Assembly (NCBI RefSeq): GCF_003332825.1
Contig: NZ_QIRF01000004.1
Span: 69,241-133,240, forward strand
DNA from: Dyella sp. C9
GTDB lineage: Bacteria > Pseudomonadota > Gammaproteobacteria > Xanthomonadales > Rhodanobacteraceae
Length of the DNA stretch: 64,000 nucleotides
Direction of reading: 5' to 3'
Both the position numbers and the translations under genes were made by a program. This document shows, one piece after another, positions 34,737 to 43,269 of the stretch. The notes under the pieces were generated by a model that worked only from the letters and a program-made list of their open reading frames with translations, did not search any database and had not been told where the DNA came from. How positions within the stretch are numbered: the first letter of the stretch is position 1; every line of letters starts with the position of its first letter.

Positions 34737-35603
34737 ATGAATCGCCCTGAAGTGAAATCGTTCTTCGACGAGGCCAGCAACACCTTCAGCTACATCGTGT
34801 GGGATCCGGCCACGCGGCATGCCGCGGTGATCGACAGCGTGCTGGACTACGACGCTGCTTCAGGCCGCATCAGTCGCGATTCCGCCGACGCCATCGTGGC
34901 GTTCGTGCAGGCGCACGGCCTGGTGGTGGAATGGGTGATCGATACCCACGTGCATGCCGACCACCTGTCCGCCGCACCGTATGTGAAATCGCGGCTGGGT
35001 GGCCGCCTGGGCATCGGCGAACACATCCGTGAGGTGCAAGCCTCGTTCGGCCAGCTGTTCAATGCGGGCGAAGCGTTTCGTCGCGACGGCAGCCAATTCG
35101 ACCACCTGTTCAAGGACGGCGAGCACTATCGCGTGGGCAACCTCGAGGCGGTGGCGCTGCACACCCCCGGGCACACGCCGGCCTGCATGACCCACGTGAT
35201 CGGCGATGCGGCCTTCGTGGGCGATACCTTGTTCATGCCCGACTACGGCACGGCGCGTTGCGATTTCCCCGGGGGCGATGCGCGCGCGCTCTATCGTTCG
35301 ATCCAGCGCCTGTTCGCGCTGCCCGGCGAAACACGGATGTACATGTGCCACGACTACAAGGCCCCGGGGCGCGAGATGTTCGCCTGCGAGACGTCGGTTG
35401 ACGCGGAGCGCAGCGGGAACATCCACGTGCGGCATGGGATTGGCGAGGATGCCTTCGTGCAGATGCGCAACACCCGCGATGCCACCCTGCCGGTGCCCAG
35501 GCTGTTATTGCCGGCGGTGCAGGTGAACATGCGTGCCGGCCAGTTACCGCCCGAGGAGGACAACGGCATCCGCTACCTCAAGATCCCGCTGGATGCACTG
35601 TGA
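34737..35603 (+). CDS. blh: ETHE1-like sulfur dioxygenase, metallo-beta-lactamase fold (Blh type)
   Basis: This 288-residue cytosolic enzyme should oxidise persulfides such as glutathione persulfide to sulfite, protecting the cell from hydrogen sulfide. Iron-binding motifs are visible: THVHADHLSAA, HTPGHTPACMTHVIGDAAFVGDTLFMPDYGTARCDFPGGDA and MYMCHDYKAPGRE. ATG 34737 is preceded by GAGG. There is no fused rhodanese domain. Its place between YeeE genes and an ArsR-type repressor is the standard arrangement. Confidence 0.92.
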   Translation: MNRPEVKSFFDEASNTFSYIVWDPATRHAAVIDSVLDYDAASGRISRDSADAIVAFVQAHGLVVEWVIDTHVHADHLSAAPYVKSRLGGRLGIGEHIREVQASFGQLFNAGEAFRRDGSQFDHLFKDGEHYRVGNLEAVALHTPGHTPACMTHVIGDAAFVGDTLFMPDYGTARCDFPGGDARALYRSIQRLFALPGETRMYMCHDYKAPGREMFACETSVDAERSGNIHVRHGIGEDAFVQMRNTRDATLPVPRLLLPAVQVNMRAGQLPPEEDNGIRYLKIPLDAL

Positions 35604-35624
35604 CCTGCCCAGGGCGGTGAGCCG

Positions 35625-36029
35625 ATGAAGTCCGCTTCCACATCTTCTTCTGTGCGGGGACGCAGGACCAGGCCCGACGTGGCATCCATGCAACGCCATG
35701 CCGACGAGGCGGTGGCCGTGCTCAAGGCGGTAGGCAGCACCAAGCGGTTGATGTTGCTATGCGAACTGCTGGACGGCGAGCGCCCGGTGAACGACCTGGC
35801 GGAGGTGCTGGGGCTCGCCCAGAGCGCGGTGTCGCAGCATCTGTCATTGCTGCGCCGCGAAGGCCTGGTGACGGGCCGGCGCGATGGCCAGTCCATCCTC
35901 TATGCCATCAGCGATGCGCGGCTGCGCTCCCTGATGGCCACCCTGTTTGAACTGTTCTGCACCCACCCGGCGCCGGTGCGCCAGGGTGGAGGCCCCCTTC
36001 CTCGCGGAAGGGGGCGTGAAAAGGGTTAG
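35625..36029 (+). CDS. bigR: ArsR-family repressor, BigR-like
   Basis: This 134-residue winged-helix protein contains [80 protein letters not shown]. The cysteines at LLCEL and LFELFC correspond to the pair that forms a disulfide or polysulfide bridge in BigR-type sulfide sensors. It is the last gene of the operon it probably represses. The last ~14 residues ([14 protein letters not shown]) come from a GC-rich hairpin at 35992-36015 and look like an accidental extension. Its stop overlaps the convergent CsbD stop. Confidence 0.88.
   Translation: MKSASTSSSVRGRRTRPDVASMQRHADEAVAVLKAVGSTKRLMLLCELLDGERPVNDLAEVLGLAQSAVSQHLSLLRREGLVTGRRDGQSILYAISDARLRSLMATLFELFCTHPAPVRQGGGPLPRGRGREKG
35992..36015. 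repeat. GC-rich palindrome inside the 3' end of bigR
   Basis: GCCCCCTTCC-TCGC-GGAAGGGGGC, perfect 10-bp arms. It probably serves as a terminator or transcript-end hairpin for two convergent genes whose stops overlap. Confidence 0.8.
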
Positions 36030-36232
36030 TGGTGGCGCAGCTGCTTTTCGAAGGCCTTGACCTGTTTGTCGGCTTCGTCGCGCGCCATGCCGTAGCGCTC
36101 CTGCAGCCGGCCTGAGAGGTACTCGGCGTTGCCCTGCGCGACCTTTAGGTCGTCGTCGGTGAGCTTGCCCCAATGCTGCTTGATCTGGCCGCTGAGTTGC
36201 TTCCACTGGCCCTGGATGGTGTCTTGATTCAT
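36026..36232 (-). CDS. CsbD-like small stress protein
   Basis: This 68-residue hydrophilic helical protein begins [48 protein letters not shown], the CsbD signature. Such proteins are induced by general stress; the biochemical role is unknown. It is read from ATG at 36232 and is convergent with bigR, sharing 4 bases. The 288-base gap upstream, before the HdeD gene, should hold divergent promoters; I see no clear motif there. Confidence 0.93.
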   Translation of the reverse strand: MNQDTIQGQWKQLSGQIKQHWGKLTDDDLKVAQGNAEYLSGRLQERYGMARDEADKQVKAFEKQLRHH

Positions 36233-36520
36233 GGCGGTCCTCGTTGGGTGTGGGGAAATGCAATGCGCATTGCGGGGACCGATTCGAGCAGCGCCAGGGT
36301 TAAGTGCGCGTGCCCGGGGTGTTGCTTGTGGTGGGAGCGGTTCATGGGCGTATGAGGGTGACTGATACCGCATTCGCGCCACGTCGACATGGATGATGCG
36401 TCGATGGCGTCTCGGCGTGGCGAGCGACGGCCAGGGGCGCGTAGCGGGGCGCATGCCGACGACAACCACTTTGCGGCGGCCCAGCAGCGGTCCGCCGTCC
36501 AACGGCACGGAGGTAGGCAT

Positions 36521-37072
36521 ATGGGCTCGATTCTGCAGCAGGGCGTGGGTCGCACGGGTTGGCTGCTGGTGCTCTATGGCGTCATCTCGATACTTTTCGG
36601 CATCAGTGCCTTGATCTGGCCCGGCAGCACGGTCATCGCGCTCGCCTGGGCGTTCGGCGTGATGGCCCTGGCCGAGGGCATCATCAGCGTGTTCGCGCTG
36701 TTCAAGCGTGATGTGGCGATCTCGCGAGGTTGGCTGCTGCTGTACGCCGTCGCCTCGATCGTCTTTGGCCTGCTGGCGATCTGGCATCCGCTGGCCGTGG
36801 CCAACGTGCTGCTGATCTTCCTCGCCGCGTGGCTCATCGTGGCCGGCGTGTATCGCATCGTGTTCGCGATCCGCGTGCGCAAGGAGATCCAGGGTGAGTG
36901 GATGATCGCATTGAGTGGCGTGCTGGCGATCGTGCTGGGTGGCCTGTTCGTGGCGTACCCGGTGGCGGGTCTGCTCACCGTGGCCATCTGGATCGGTGCC
37001 GCGGCGCTGGTTTACGGCGTGCTTCAGCTGGTTGCGGGCGTGCGACTGCACCGCTGGAAGCGCGCGCTCTGA
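36521..37072 (+). CDS. HdeD/DUF308 family membrane protein
   Basis: This 183-residue protein has six hydrophobic helices in three pairs, each starting with the repeat form W-L-G-V-I-x-x-G of the HdeD family ([60 protein letters not shown]). ATG 36521 follows GGAGGT. Family members support acid and other stress survival in enterobacteria; the mechanism is unknown. It is next to a CsbD stress gene, divergently transcribed. Confidence 0.92.
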   Translation: MGSILQQGVGRTGWLLVLYGVISILFGISALIWPGSTVIALAWAFGVMALAEGIISVFALFKRDVAISRGWLLLYAVASIVFGLLAIWHPLAVANVLLIFLAAWLIVAGVYRIVFAIRVRKEIQGEWMIALSGVLAIVLGGLFVAYPVAGLLTVAIWIGAAALVYGVLQLVAGVRLHRWKRAL

Positions 37073-37093
37073 ATGCCTGCGACGGCTTCCATG

Positions 37094-37119
37094 AAAAAGG
37101 CGCCCGCGGGCGCCTTTTT
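37094..37119. terminator. bidirectional terminator
   Basis: A 26-base perfect palindrome: AAAAAGGCGCCCG followed by its complement, ending in five T on either strand. It serves the HdeD gene and the convergent lipoprotein gene. Confidence 0.93.
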
Positions 37120-37139
37120 CGTTGCCGTCGCTTTGCGCA

Positions 37140-37739
37140 TCAGCTGCGGACTTCGAAATCCTCGCTCGCCACGGCCTTGCCGTTGAGCGAAATCACCACC
37201 TTGTAGCGCCCCTGCGGCCATGCATTGGGGTTCTGCACCTTGAACGTGGGGGTGGCCGGTCCGCTGGTGGCGATCGATTCGGTGGTGCTGCTGAACATCT
37301 GGTCCTTGCCGTCGACGTAGTGCCACTGCGCGTTGAGCGTGGCGTTGTCGCTGCTGCCGACGGTCGCGACGCTGGCATAGATGGCCTTGTCTTCAGGGGC
37401 GAAGTGGCGCTGTTCCTTGCTGATGGCGTGAGACTCGGTCACCGCGTTGCCCAGTGTCACCGCGGCAACCTTGATGTCGTGGGTAGCGGGCGCGCTGGCC
37501 ATGCCGCCCGGCGACGCAGCGGAATGCGCCGGGGCGGTCGATGCCGGCGCCGGCATGGTGGTCGCGGGTGCCGGCGCGGTGGCAGGCGCCGCTGGCTGCG
37601 ATGGCATGGCCGGGGCGCTGGCGGCAGGTGCCGGTGGCGCGTTTTCGGATTGCTGCTCGTTCTTGCCGCACGCGCTGAGCATCAGCAGGCCGGCAAGGGT
37701 CGCACAGTACAAAGCGGTGTTGCGTGCCTGAACGTTCAT
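37140..37739 (-). CDS. putative lipoprotein with Ala/Pro-rich linker, function unknown
   Basis: This 199-residue protein starts at ATG 37739 with a lipoprotein leader ([17 protein letters not shown]). A low-complexity stretch of about 65 residues rich in Ala, Pro and Ser follows (about residues 35-95). The C-terminal domain of about 95 residues contains [16 protein letters not shown] and [28 protein letters not shown], which resembles a small beta-sandwich domain. I do not recognise a characterised family. It lies 148 nt downstream of queF on the same strand. Confidence 0.82.
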   Translation of the reverse strand: MNVQARNTALYCATLAGLLMLSACGKNEQQSENAPPAPAASAPAMPSQPAAPATAPAPATTMPAPASTAPAHSAASPGGMASAPATHDIKVAAVTLGNAVTESHAISKEQRHFAPEDKAIYASVATVGSSDNATLNAQWHYVDGKDQMFSSTTESIATSGPATPTFKVQNPNAWPQGRYKVVISLNGKAVASEDFEVRS

Positions 37740-37887
37740 GACGGACCCCGTGGCTGGTGACGGAACACGCGTCCGGCGGGCCAAGCCCTGCTGCCGGACG
37801 CTCATGCCAGCAAACACTAGTCCCATCGGACTGAAGCGGCCATTACCGGACGACCCCGCTTCGACATAACCTTCACGCCAGTCGCGG

Positions 37888-38712
37888 CTATTGGCGCGCG
37901 CCGCGGGGGTTGCCGGGCAGCTCGGTGCCGGTGCTGCGGTAGGGATTGATGTCGAGGCCGCCACGGCGCGTATAGCGCGCATACACGCTGAGCTGCTCGG
38001 GCCGGCAACGCTGCATCACGTCCACGAAGATGCGCTCCACGCACTGCTCGTGGAATTCGTTGTGATTGCGGAACGAGACCAGGTAGCGCAGCAGCCCGGC
38101 GCGATCGATCGGTGCACCACGGTAATGGATCTGCACGCTGCCCCAGTCGGGCTGGCCGGTCACCGGGCAGTTGGAGCGCAGCAGGTTGGACACCAGGGCT
38201 TCCTCGACCACCGGCTGGCCGGCATCGGCGACCAGGTAGTCGGCGCGCGGCGGGCCATAGTCCTCGATGGCCACGTCCAGCGTGTCGACCAGCGTGCCGT
38301 CGAGGTCGGTCACCGCATGGCCGCGGGCCTGCGCCTCGGTCAGCGCGACCTCCACCGGGGCGCCGGCGGCGGCTGAAAGATCCCGTAGCAGTATTTCCAG
38401 CAGCGCCGCGCTGTCGCGCATGCGTTCCTGCGAGAAGCCATTCAAGTAGAGCTTGAACGACTTCGATTCGATGATGTTGGGCGAGGTGGCCGGCACGCGG
38501 AATTCGGCCAGCGCCACCACCGGCTTGCCGCGGGCATCCAGCCAGGACAGCTCATAGGCGTTCCAGATGTCCACGCCATGGAACGGCAGCGGCTCGGCCA
38601 CGCCGATCTCCTCGCGCTTGGCCGAGCGCGGGATCGGAAACAACAGGGAAGGGTCGTAGCGGTCGGCGTAGACCGTGGTCTTGCCGAGCGGGGAATGTTC
38701 GGGAGTGCTCAT
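37888..38712 (-). CDS. queF: NADPH-dependent 7-cyano-7-deazaguanine reductase
   Basis: The enzyme reduces preQ0 to preQ1 in queuosine tRNA modification. The 274-residue length is that of the two-domain YqfB/QueF-II class. The family motif [12 protein letters not shown] lies near residue 82. The active-site cysteine is in [20 protein letters not shown], and [15 protein letters not shown] carries the substrate-binding glutamate. No preQ1 riboswitch is apparent upstream. Confidence 0.97.
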   Translation of the reverse strand: MSTPEHSPLGKTTVYADRYDPSLLFPIPRSAKREEIGVAEPLPFHGVDIWNAYELSWLDARGKPVVALAEFRVPATSPNIIESKSFKLYLNGFSQERMRDSAALLEILLRDLSAAAGAPVEVALTEAQARGHAVTDLDGTLVDTLDVAIEDYGPPRADYLVADAGQPVVEEALVSNLLRSNCPVTGQPDWGSVQIHYRGAPIDRAGLLRYLVSFRNHNEFHEQCVERIFVDVMQRCRPEQLSVYARYTRRGGLDINPYRSTGTELPGNPRGARQ

Positions 38713-38862
38713 GGCGCCATTCTACCGCCCTGATGACGATCGTCTTCGCATGAACCTGCGAATCCGCAGGAGCCGGACCATGACCACTGACCCGGTCCAG
38801 CAGGGGCTGGCCTGCCTATAGTGTCCTGTTGAGACTCTGGGGATTCCAAGGAAAACCGCTGC

Positions 38863-40830
38863 ATGAAGAAACTCGCCCTGGCCTGCCACGCCGCTGCAGG
38901 CCTGCTCGCCGCCGGCGCGCTGAGCGCCCCCGCCCACGCTGATGGCACGGATGCCGGATTCGACCCGCAGGCGCTGTTCGCGCCGCTGTCGCTGCCCGAT
39001 GCACCCAACGCCTTTCGCGGCGGTGCCGGCAAGCCCGGGCCGCTGTTCTGGCAGAACCGGGTGGACTACGCCATCCAGGCCGAGATCGATCCGGCCTCGC
39101 ACTCGCTGCGTGGCGACGAGACCATCACCTATACCAACCACAGCCCCGACGCGCTCGATGTGCTGTGGGTGCAACTGGACCAGAACGCCTATCGCGCCGA
39201 TTCGCGCGGCTCGTTGACCTCGCCGCGCCCGCGCAAGGACTTCACCGACGGCTACCAGCTCGATGCGGTGGAAGTGGATGGCAAGCCGGTGCATTTCCTG
39301 GTGGACGACACGCGCCTGCGCGTGGACCTGCCGCAGGCGCTGGCCGGTGGCGGCAAGCAGCTGAAGCTGCGCATTCGCTATCACTACACGGTGCCCGGCA
39401 CCTGGGGCGGCCGCACCGCGGTGACGCCGACCAGGAACGGCGACATCTACGAGATCGCGCAGTGGTTCCCGCGCATGGCGGTGTATGACGACCTGCGCGG
39501 CTGGGACACGCTGCCTTACCTCGGCTCGGAGTTCTACCTGGAGTACGGCAACATCGATTACGCCGTGACCGTGCCGTGGAACTACATCGTGGCCGGCTCG
39601 GGCGAACTCACCAACGGCAACGACGTGCTGACCGCCACCGAGCAGCAGCGCCTGGCCAAGGCCGCGCAAAGCGATGCCACGGTGATGATCCGCGGCCCGC
39701 AGGAAGTGAACGACCCGGCCAGCCGTCCGAAGCAGAGCGGCACGCAGACCTGGCGCTTCCACATGGAGCACACCCGCGACGTGGCGTTTGCCGCTTCGCC
39801 GGCCTTCGTGTGGGACGCTGCGCGCATCAACCTGCCCGACGGCAAGCACTCGCTGGCGATGTCGGTGTATCCGGTGGAGGGCGTGGGCAAGGACAAGTGG
39901 GACCGCTCTACCGAATACGTGAAGGGCGCGGTCGAGCATTTCTCGTCCAAGTGGTATCCGTACCCGTGGCCCGCCGCGGTGAACCTGGGTGGACACGGCG
40001 CCGGCATGGAATACCCCGGCATCGTGTTCGACGGTTTCGACGACAAGGGCCCGATGCTGTTCTGGATCAGCGCGCACGAAATCGGCCACACCTGGTTCCC
40101 GATGGTGGTGGGCTCCAACGAGCGCCGCAATGCCCTCATGGATGAAGGCTTCAACACCTTCATCGACGTGTACGCCTCCGACGCGTTCAACCACGGCGAG
40201 TTCGCGCCCAAGCGCGACAGCGAGTACGCGCCCAAGGGCGGCAACCCGGTGGACGAGATCCTGCCGCTGCTGGCGGATCCGCAGGCGCCGACCATGATGG
40301 CACCGGCCGATTCGATCTCCGAGAAGTACCGTCACTCGGTGAGCTACTTCAAGGGCGCACTGGGCCTTGTGCTGCTGCGCGAGCAGATCCTCGGGCCTGA
40401 CCGCTTCGATCCGGCCTTCCGCAAGTACATCGCCACCTGGGCGTACCACCACCCCACGCCGTCGGATTTCTTCCGCTTCATGAGCAGCGAGGCGGGCGAG
40501 GACCTGTCCTGGTGGTGGCGCGGCTGGTACCTCAACAACTGGCAGCTGGACATGGGCATCAGCACCGCCAGCTACGTGGACAACGATCCGGCCAAGGGCG
40601 CGGTGGTGACGCTGGCCAGCAAGCAGAAGCTGGTGATGCCGGCGACGCTGCGCGTGGACTACGCCGATGGCAGCCACGAGGACGTGCCAGTGCCGGTGGA
40701 AGCCTGGCGCCAGAGCGCGACGCCCAAGCTGGCGCTGCATACCGTCAAGCGCATCAGCAAGCTGACGCTGGATCCGGACCACAAGCTGCCGGATGCCGAT
40801 CGCGGCAACAACAGCTTCAGCATGCCCTGA
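38863..40830 (+). CDS. exported M1 family metallopeptidase
   Basis: This 655-residue peptidase has a signal peptide (MKKLALACHAAAGLLAAGALSAPAHA) and an aminopeptidase-N-like beta domain. The zinc site is HEIGHTWFP with the first histidine at residue 405, and the distal glutamate is in NALMDEGFNTFID. The usual exopeptidase motif GAMEN is replaced by GAGMEYPG, common in the bacterial M1 subgroup that is not classical PepN. ATG 38863 follows AAGGAAAA. It is probably periplasmic, releasing amino acids from peptides; it shares this stretch with an S45 acylase and an M61 peptidase. Confidence 0.93.
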   Translation: MKKLALACHAAAGLLAAGALSAPAHADGTDAGFDPQALFAPLSLPDAPNAFRGGAGKPGPLFWQNRVDYAIQAEIDPASHSLRGDETITYTNHSPDALDVLWVQLDQNAYRADSRGSLTSPRPRKDFTDGYQLDAVEVDGKPVHFLVDDTRLRVDLPQALAGGGKQLKLRIRYHYTVPGTWGGRTAVTPTRNGDIYEIAQWFPRMAVYDDLRGWDTLPYLGSEFYLEYGNIDYAVTVPWNYIVAGSGELTNGNDVLTATEQQRLAKAAQSDATVMIRGPQEVNDPASRPKQSGTQTWRFHMEHTRDVAFAASPAFVWDAARINLPDGKHSLAMSVYPVEGVGKDKWDRSTEYVKGAVEHFSSKWYPYPWPAAVNLGGHGAGMEYPGIVFDGFDDKGPMLFWISAHEIGHTWFPMVVGSNERRNALMDEGFNTFIDVYASDAFNHGEFAPKRDSEYAPKGGNPVDEILPLLADPQAPTMMAPADSISEKYRHSVSYFKGALGLVLLREQILGPDRFDPAFRKYIATWAYHHPTPSDFFRFMSSEAGEDLSWWWRGWYLNNWQLDMGISTASYVDNDPAKGAVVTLASKQKLVMPATLRVDYADGSHEDVPVPVEAWRQSATPKLALHTVKRISKLTLDPDHKLPDADRGNNSFSMP

Positions 40831-40861
40831 TGCTTCCGGCTCACCGGGACAAACCATGTTC

Positions 40862-40889
40862 CGTCGTCCCGGCGAAAGCCGGCATGACG
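40862..40889. repeat. REP-like hairpin with GAAA loop
   Basis: CGTCGTCCCGGC-GAAA-GCCGGCATGACG; 10 of 12 positions pair. The pattern is typical of short dispersed palindromes of proteobacterial genomes. It lies between the M1 peptidase and acylase genes. Confidence 0.75.
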
Positions 40890-40944
40890 GGCGTGGGGGT
40901 TCCGCGCGTCGCGAATGACTCCTCCAAGACCTACTGACACCGCG

Positions 40945-43146
40945 ATGATCCACTACGCCAAACCGATCCTTCGTTGCCTGCCGCTGGCCACCGCGCTGTG
41001 GATGACACTCGGCGCGACGACGGTGCAGGCCGCCAGCGCCGACCAGGCGCGCTGGCAGGCGCAAGCCTCGGCCGTCACCATCACCCGCGACGACTGGGGC
41101 ATTGCCCACGTGCACGGCAAGACCGATGCGGATGCGGTGTTCGGCATGGCCTATACCCAGGCCGAGGACGACTTCAACCGCATCGAGACCAACTACCTCA
41201 ACTCGCTGGGCTGGCTGGCCCAGGCCGAGGGCGAGCAGGCGATCTGGTCGGACCTGCGCCAGCAGCTGTGGATCGATCCGGTCGAGCTCATGCGGTTGTA
41301 TGCGAAGAGTCCCGGCTGGCTGCGCGCGCTGATGGATGCCTGGGCCGATGGGCTCAACTATTACCTCGCGACCCATCCGGACGTGCGCCCGCGGGTGATC
41401 ACGCATTTCGAGCCGTGGATGGCGCTGAGTTTCAGCGAAGGCAGCATCGGTGGCGACATCGAGCGCGTGTCGCTCAAGCAGTTGCAGGCGTTCTATGGCA
41501 AGCAGGATGACAAGGTCGCCTTCGTCGACACGCCGTCGAGCTGGGTCGAACCCACCGGTTCCAACGGCATTGCCATCGCGCCCAAGCTCAGCGCCGATGG
41601 GCGCGCGCTGCTGCTGATCAATCCGCACACCTCGTTCTTCTTCCGCTCCGAACTGCAGATGAGCAGCGAGCAGGGATTGGACGCCTACGGCGCGGTGACC
41701 TGGGGCCAGTTCTTCATTTACCAGGGCTTCAACCCGCACATCGGCTGGATGCATACCTCCACCACGGCCGACGTGGTGGACGAATTCGCCGAGACCATCG
41801 TGCGCGATGGTGGCAAGCTCAGCTACCGCTACGGCAAGGCGCTGCGCCCGGTCAGCACGCGCGAGATCCGCGTGGCCTACCGCAAGAGCGACGGCAGCCT
41901 GGGCGAGCGTGCATTCACTACCTACGCCACGCACCACGGCCCGGTGGTGCGCGAGGCCGATGGCAAGTGGATCGCCACCGCACTGATGAACAAGCCGCTG
42001 GAAGCATTGGAGCAAAGCTGGCTGCGTACCAAGGCCAACGACTTCGCCAGCTTCATGAAGATCGCCGAGCTCAAGGCCAACTCGTCCAACAACACCATCT
42101 TCGCCGACGACAAGGGCGAGATCGCGTACCTGCATCCACAGTTCATCCCCAAGCGCGACAACCGCTTCGACTACACCAGGCCGGTGGATGGCAGCGATCC
42201 GGCCACCGACTGGCAGGGCCTGCTGCCGCTGGATGCGGCGCCGCACCTGCTCAATCCGGCCACCGGCTGGATCATGAACACCAACAACTGGCCATACTCC
42301 GCCGCCGGCAAGGACAGCCCGCGCCGCGAGGACTACCCGCGCTACATGGACAGCGTCGGCGAGAATCCGCGTGGCATCCACGCCACCCTGGTGCTGAGCG
42401 ACAAGCGCGACTTCACCAAGGCCTCGCTGATCAGCGCCGCCTTCGACTCCTACCTGCCGGCGTTCGCGCGCCAGCTGCCCATCCTGGTGGCCGACTACGA
42501 CGCGCTGCCCGCCAGCGATCCGCTCAAGCACAAGCTCGCCGGCCCCATCGCCTTGCTGCGCAGCTGGGACTATCGCTGGGGCATCGCCTCGATGCCGACC
42601 ACGCTGGCGGTGTTCTGGGGCGACACGCTGTGGGACGAGGTCGACAAGTCCGACGTGTCCGAGGGTTTGTCGGTGTACGACATCATGGCCGAGCGCGCGG
42701 GTGCCAGGGCGCGCCTGGCGGCGCTGTCCGAGGCGGTGGATCGGCTGGAGAAGGATTTCGGCAGCTGGGGCGTGCCGTGGGGCGAGGTGAACCGCTACCA
42801 GCGCCTCAACGGCGACCTGGTGCAGCCGTTCGACGACGCCAAGCCCAGCATCCCGGTGCCGTTCACGTCCTCGCGCTGGGGCTCGCTGGCGTCGTTCGGT
42901 GCACATCGCTGGCCCGGCACGCGCCGCTACTACGGCACCAGCGGCAACAGCTTCGTCGCCGTGGTGGAGTTCGGCGACAAGGTCAGCGCACGCGCCATCA
43001 CCGCCGGTGGCGAGAGCGGCCACCCCGGCTCGCCGCACTTCAACGACGAGGCCGAGCGCTACACCACCGGCAACCTGCGCAAGGTGTATTTCTGGCCGGA
43101 GGACCTGGTCGGTCACACCGAGCGGGTCTATCACCCCGGCAGTTGA
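40945..43146 (+). CDS. penicillin-acylase family (S45) Ntn-hydrolase, exported
   Basis: This 733-residue precursor is expected to self-cleave into two chains. The leader RCLPLATALWMTLGATTVQA is followed by the alpha chain with VTITRDDWGIAHVHGKTDADAVFGMAYTQAEDDF. Cleavage should occur before Ser206 in EPTGSNGIAIAPKLSADGRALLLINPH, which becomes the N-terminal nucleophile. The beta chain holds NNTIFADDKGEIAYLHPQFIPKRD and GWIMNTNNWP. Substrates of relatives include beta-lactams, acyl-homoserine lactones and acylated peptides, which cannot be told apart here. ATG 40945 has no strong ribosome site. Confidence 0.92.
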   Translation: MIHYAKPILRCLPLATALWMTLGATTVQAASADQARWQAQASAVTITRDDWGIAHVHGKTDADAVFGMAYTQAEDDFNRIETNYLNSLGWLAQAEGEQAIWSDLRQQLWIDPVELMRLYAKSPGWLRALMDAWADGLNYYLATHPDVRPRVITHFEPWMALSFSEGSIGGDIERVSLKQLQAFYGKQDDKVAFVDTPSSWVEPTGSNGIAIAPKLSADGRALLLINPHTSFFFRSELQMSSEQGLDAYGAVTWGQFFIYQGFNPHIGWMHTSTTADVVDEFAETIVRDGGKLSYRYGKALRPVSTREIRVAYRKSDGSLGERAFTTYATHHGPVVREADGKWIATALMNKPLEALEQSWLRTKANDFASFMKIAELKANSSNNTIFADDKGEIAYLHPQFIPKRDNRFDYTRPVDGSDPATDWQGLLPLDAAPHLLNPATGWIMNTNNWPYSAAGKDSPRREDYPRYMDSVGENPRGIHATLVLSDKRDFTKASLISAAFDSYLPAFARQLPILVADYDALPASDPLKHKLAGPIALLRSWDYRWGIASMPTTLAVFWGDTLWDEVDKSDVSEGLSVYDIMAERAGARARLAALSEAVDRLEKDFGSWGVPWGEVNRYQRLNGDLVQPFDDAKPSIPVPFTSSRWGSLASFGAHRWPGTRRYYGTSGNSFVAVVEFGDKVSARAITAGGESGHPGSPHFNDEAERYTTGNLRKVYFWPEDLVGHTERVYHPGS

Positions 43147-43269
43147 TGTGTTCCATCGTGCGGTCCGCCGGCGTGCCCCGGTGGGCTGCATGACCGAATA
43201 TCCCCTAGGCGCGCCTGGCACCCCTGGTGTTAAGTAGCGACATCATCCATCCGTTTGCTGGAGTCACTC

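Noticed and set aside
37447..37731. An Ala/Gly-rich open frame opposite the lipoprotein gene
   Set aside because: It mirrors the Ala/Pro-rich linker on the other strand and has no ribosome site.
38713..38862. A preQ1 riboswitch ahead of queF
   Set aside because: No A-rich tail or small pseudoknot matching preQ1 classes is visible in the leader.
38722..43221. A 1499-codon open frame on the minus strand
   Set aside because: It lies antisense to the M1 peptidase and acylase genes and has low-complexity, Arg/Val/His-rich translation. It is a by-product of GC-rich codon use.
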